Assembly (NCBI RefSeq): GCF_000235365.1 | Contig: NC_016454.1 | Span: 558,001-622,000 of the forward strand | DNA from: Eremothecium cymbalariae DBVPG#7215 | Taxonomy: Eukaryota > Ascomycota > Saccharomycetes > Saccharomycetales > Saccharomycetaceae | Length of the DNA: 64,000 nucleotides | Direction of reading: 5' to 3' | Part shown: positions 62,960 through 64,000 of the stretch, one piece after another | How the letters are laid out: the number at the start of each line of letters is the position of its first letter | Position numbering within the stretch: position 1 is the first letter of the stretch | Program-made: the position numbers and the translations under genes | The notes under the pieces: model-generated | Database searches by the model: none | Told to the model about the DNA's origin: nothing | The model's input: only the letters and a program-made list of their open reading frames with translations

Positions 62960-64000
62960 ATCCGCGCTGCAACAACCAAAAACCTCACTGAACTATCCTA
63001 TCCTCTCTATCTATATACCCTTCGCTTGTCACCCACGTTTTATCTCCTTGTGTGTCTTACCATTCGACCCACTAACCTATGTGTGTATATAAATAAATAA
63101 ATAAATAAATAACTATATATCCCTCCACCCACTTTGCCACCTAATCTTGTTGTCACGGCAAGCCGCCCAAATCTGGCGGCCAACAACGTGACTCGTAATT
63201 CAATCACGCTTTCGCACATGACTACTATGCAACCATCACCGCACACGAAACACCACTACGCTTGTGCCAGCAGAGGATCCGAAGCAGTGTGTGGTAGATA
63301 TACATACCCTTGCCTGCTTTGTATATCATCGTTTCCCCTTTTTGTGTGTGTTTATTGTTGCCAGAGAGGTACTGTCTTTTATTTAAGTTCGGTCTACCTA
63401 GTTCGGTCTACCTAGTCTGTCTGCCCAGTTCGTCTGCCCAGTCCGTCTTTTACAAAACCGCATCTGAACGCATCAGACATGCTGTGTGCATTTGTTGCTA
63501 TTCCAAATATCCCTCCTTCCCCTTGTATCGTAGCAATCCTCTGACCCTCGCCCCGCAGAAAAGCCAGAGAATCTTGATAATCGTAACTGTGAGTTATGTA
63601 AGTCGACAAAACAGTACACAGAAACTACGCCTTCCATTGGTGCAAGAAACTCTATTCCTTCGAGCAACTTTAATTGCTGCTACTCCTTCTACCATTAGCT
63701 CAGCAGAGAAAATGCCAGGACAGCAATCGCTTACGCTATGGCAGCAAATTCTTTCTCCGCAGTTCCGTGCTGTGCACACATTTTTTCAAGGTTTCACTGT
63801 TTTCCTCATCTCCCCTTTCCCCATATTGAAAAGAAAGAAAGGACAAAAATGGAAAGAAGCCATCGTCCCCTCGAATAGCATCCTTCGAGAGATAGGAATA
63901 CGGTTGTTTGTTATATAGGGAAAGTAGGACATATGTGCCAAGAGAATCCATCCTCAAACACGCAAGTCAAATGCAAAAGCGCACCGTATGTTCTTATTCA
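62960..64000. other. Gene-free right end with short tandem repeats
   Basis: No credible gene. It has an AAAT run (63088-63112), and between about 63387 and 63448 the motifs TTCGGTCTACCTAG (twice) and TCTGCCCAGT (twice) in tandem. The window edge cuts the region; it may be the promoter or end of a gene outside. Confidence 0.5.

Noticed and set aside
63310..63918. 202-residue plus-strand frame at the right end
   Set aside because: It starts at TTG, is Cys/Ser/Pro-rich without a recognisable domain, and overlaps short tandem repeats.
1..64000. CRISPR array, bacterial operons or prophage
   Set aside because: The window is yeast nuclear DNA; the only regular repeats are coding tandem repeats and microsatellites.

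Overview
This is a nuclear chromosome segment from a budding yeast of the family Saccharomycetaceae. It has compact, apparently intron-free protein genes, intron-containing tRNA-Leu genes and Saccharomyces-like proteins. Genes that S. cerevisiae splits between two duplicated chromosome regions are interleaved here. TIM54, PEP8, IRC8, MTR4 and CHM7 (chromosome X set) sit beside HSM3, UBX6/7, CHK1 and RIF1 (chromosome II set). YPT10-SHM1 (chromosome II) is followed by ARG2-PSF2-JEM1-SMC3-NET1 (chromosome X, same relative order and strands). This is what a lineage that split off before the whole-genome duplication should look like (Kluyveromyces, Lachancea or Eremothecium type). I cannot fix the genus from sequence alone.

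Layout. 1-3303 is a 3.3 kb gene-free, palindrome-rich stretch leading to an R2R3-MYB regulator of FlbD type. 5.4-30.2 kb is dense: TIM54, PEP8/VPS26, a HAL5/NPR1-type kinase, IRC8, MTR4, HSM3, CHM7, UBX6/7, CHK1, RIF1, YPT10 and SHM1. 30.2-32.7 kb is a gene-free break holding a degenerate tRNA-Cys. ARG2 and PSF2 follow, divergently transcribed. 35.7-47 kb is an insertion relative to S. cerevisiae between PSF2 and JEM1. It holds a tRNA-Leu(UAG) with an LTR relic, an orphan ORF, a 3.7 kb flocculin-like GPI wall-protein gene, an RRT8/LDS-like membrane protein and vacuolar aminopeptidase APE3. JEM1 comes next, then a second insertion (BNA3 aminotransferase, an ECM3-type transporter, LTR relics and tRNA-Leu(CAA)), then SMC3, NET1 and an uncharacterised gene. 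The last 1 kb has no gene.

Functional themes: cohesion, checkpoint and chromosome maintenance (CHK1, RIF1, SMC3, PSF2, NET1); trafficking and the nuclear envelope (PEP8, YPT10, CHM7, JEM1); mitochondria and amino-acid metabolism (TIM54, SHM1, ARG2, BNA3); and the cell surface.

The most unusual signals are these. (1) Four genes are broken into two or three overlapping frames, two of them exactly at A8 runs that form classical -1 slippery heptamers (RIF1, wall protein). (2) The wall protein has nested higher-order tandem repeats. (3) A decayed tRNA-Cys lies in the break. (4) Matching LTR relics sit upstream of both tRNA-Leu genes. (5) Several long perfect palindromes occur. Homopolymer miscalls in the assembly are the leading dull explanation for (1).
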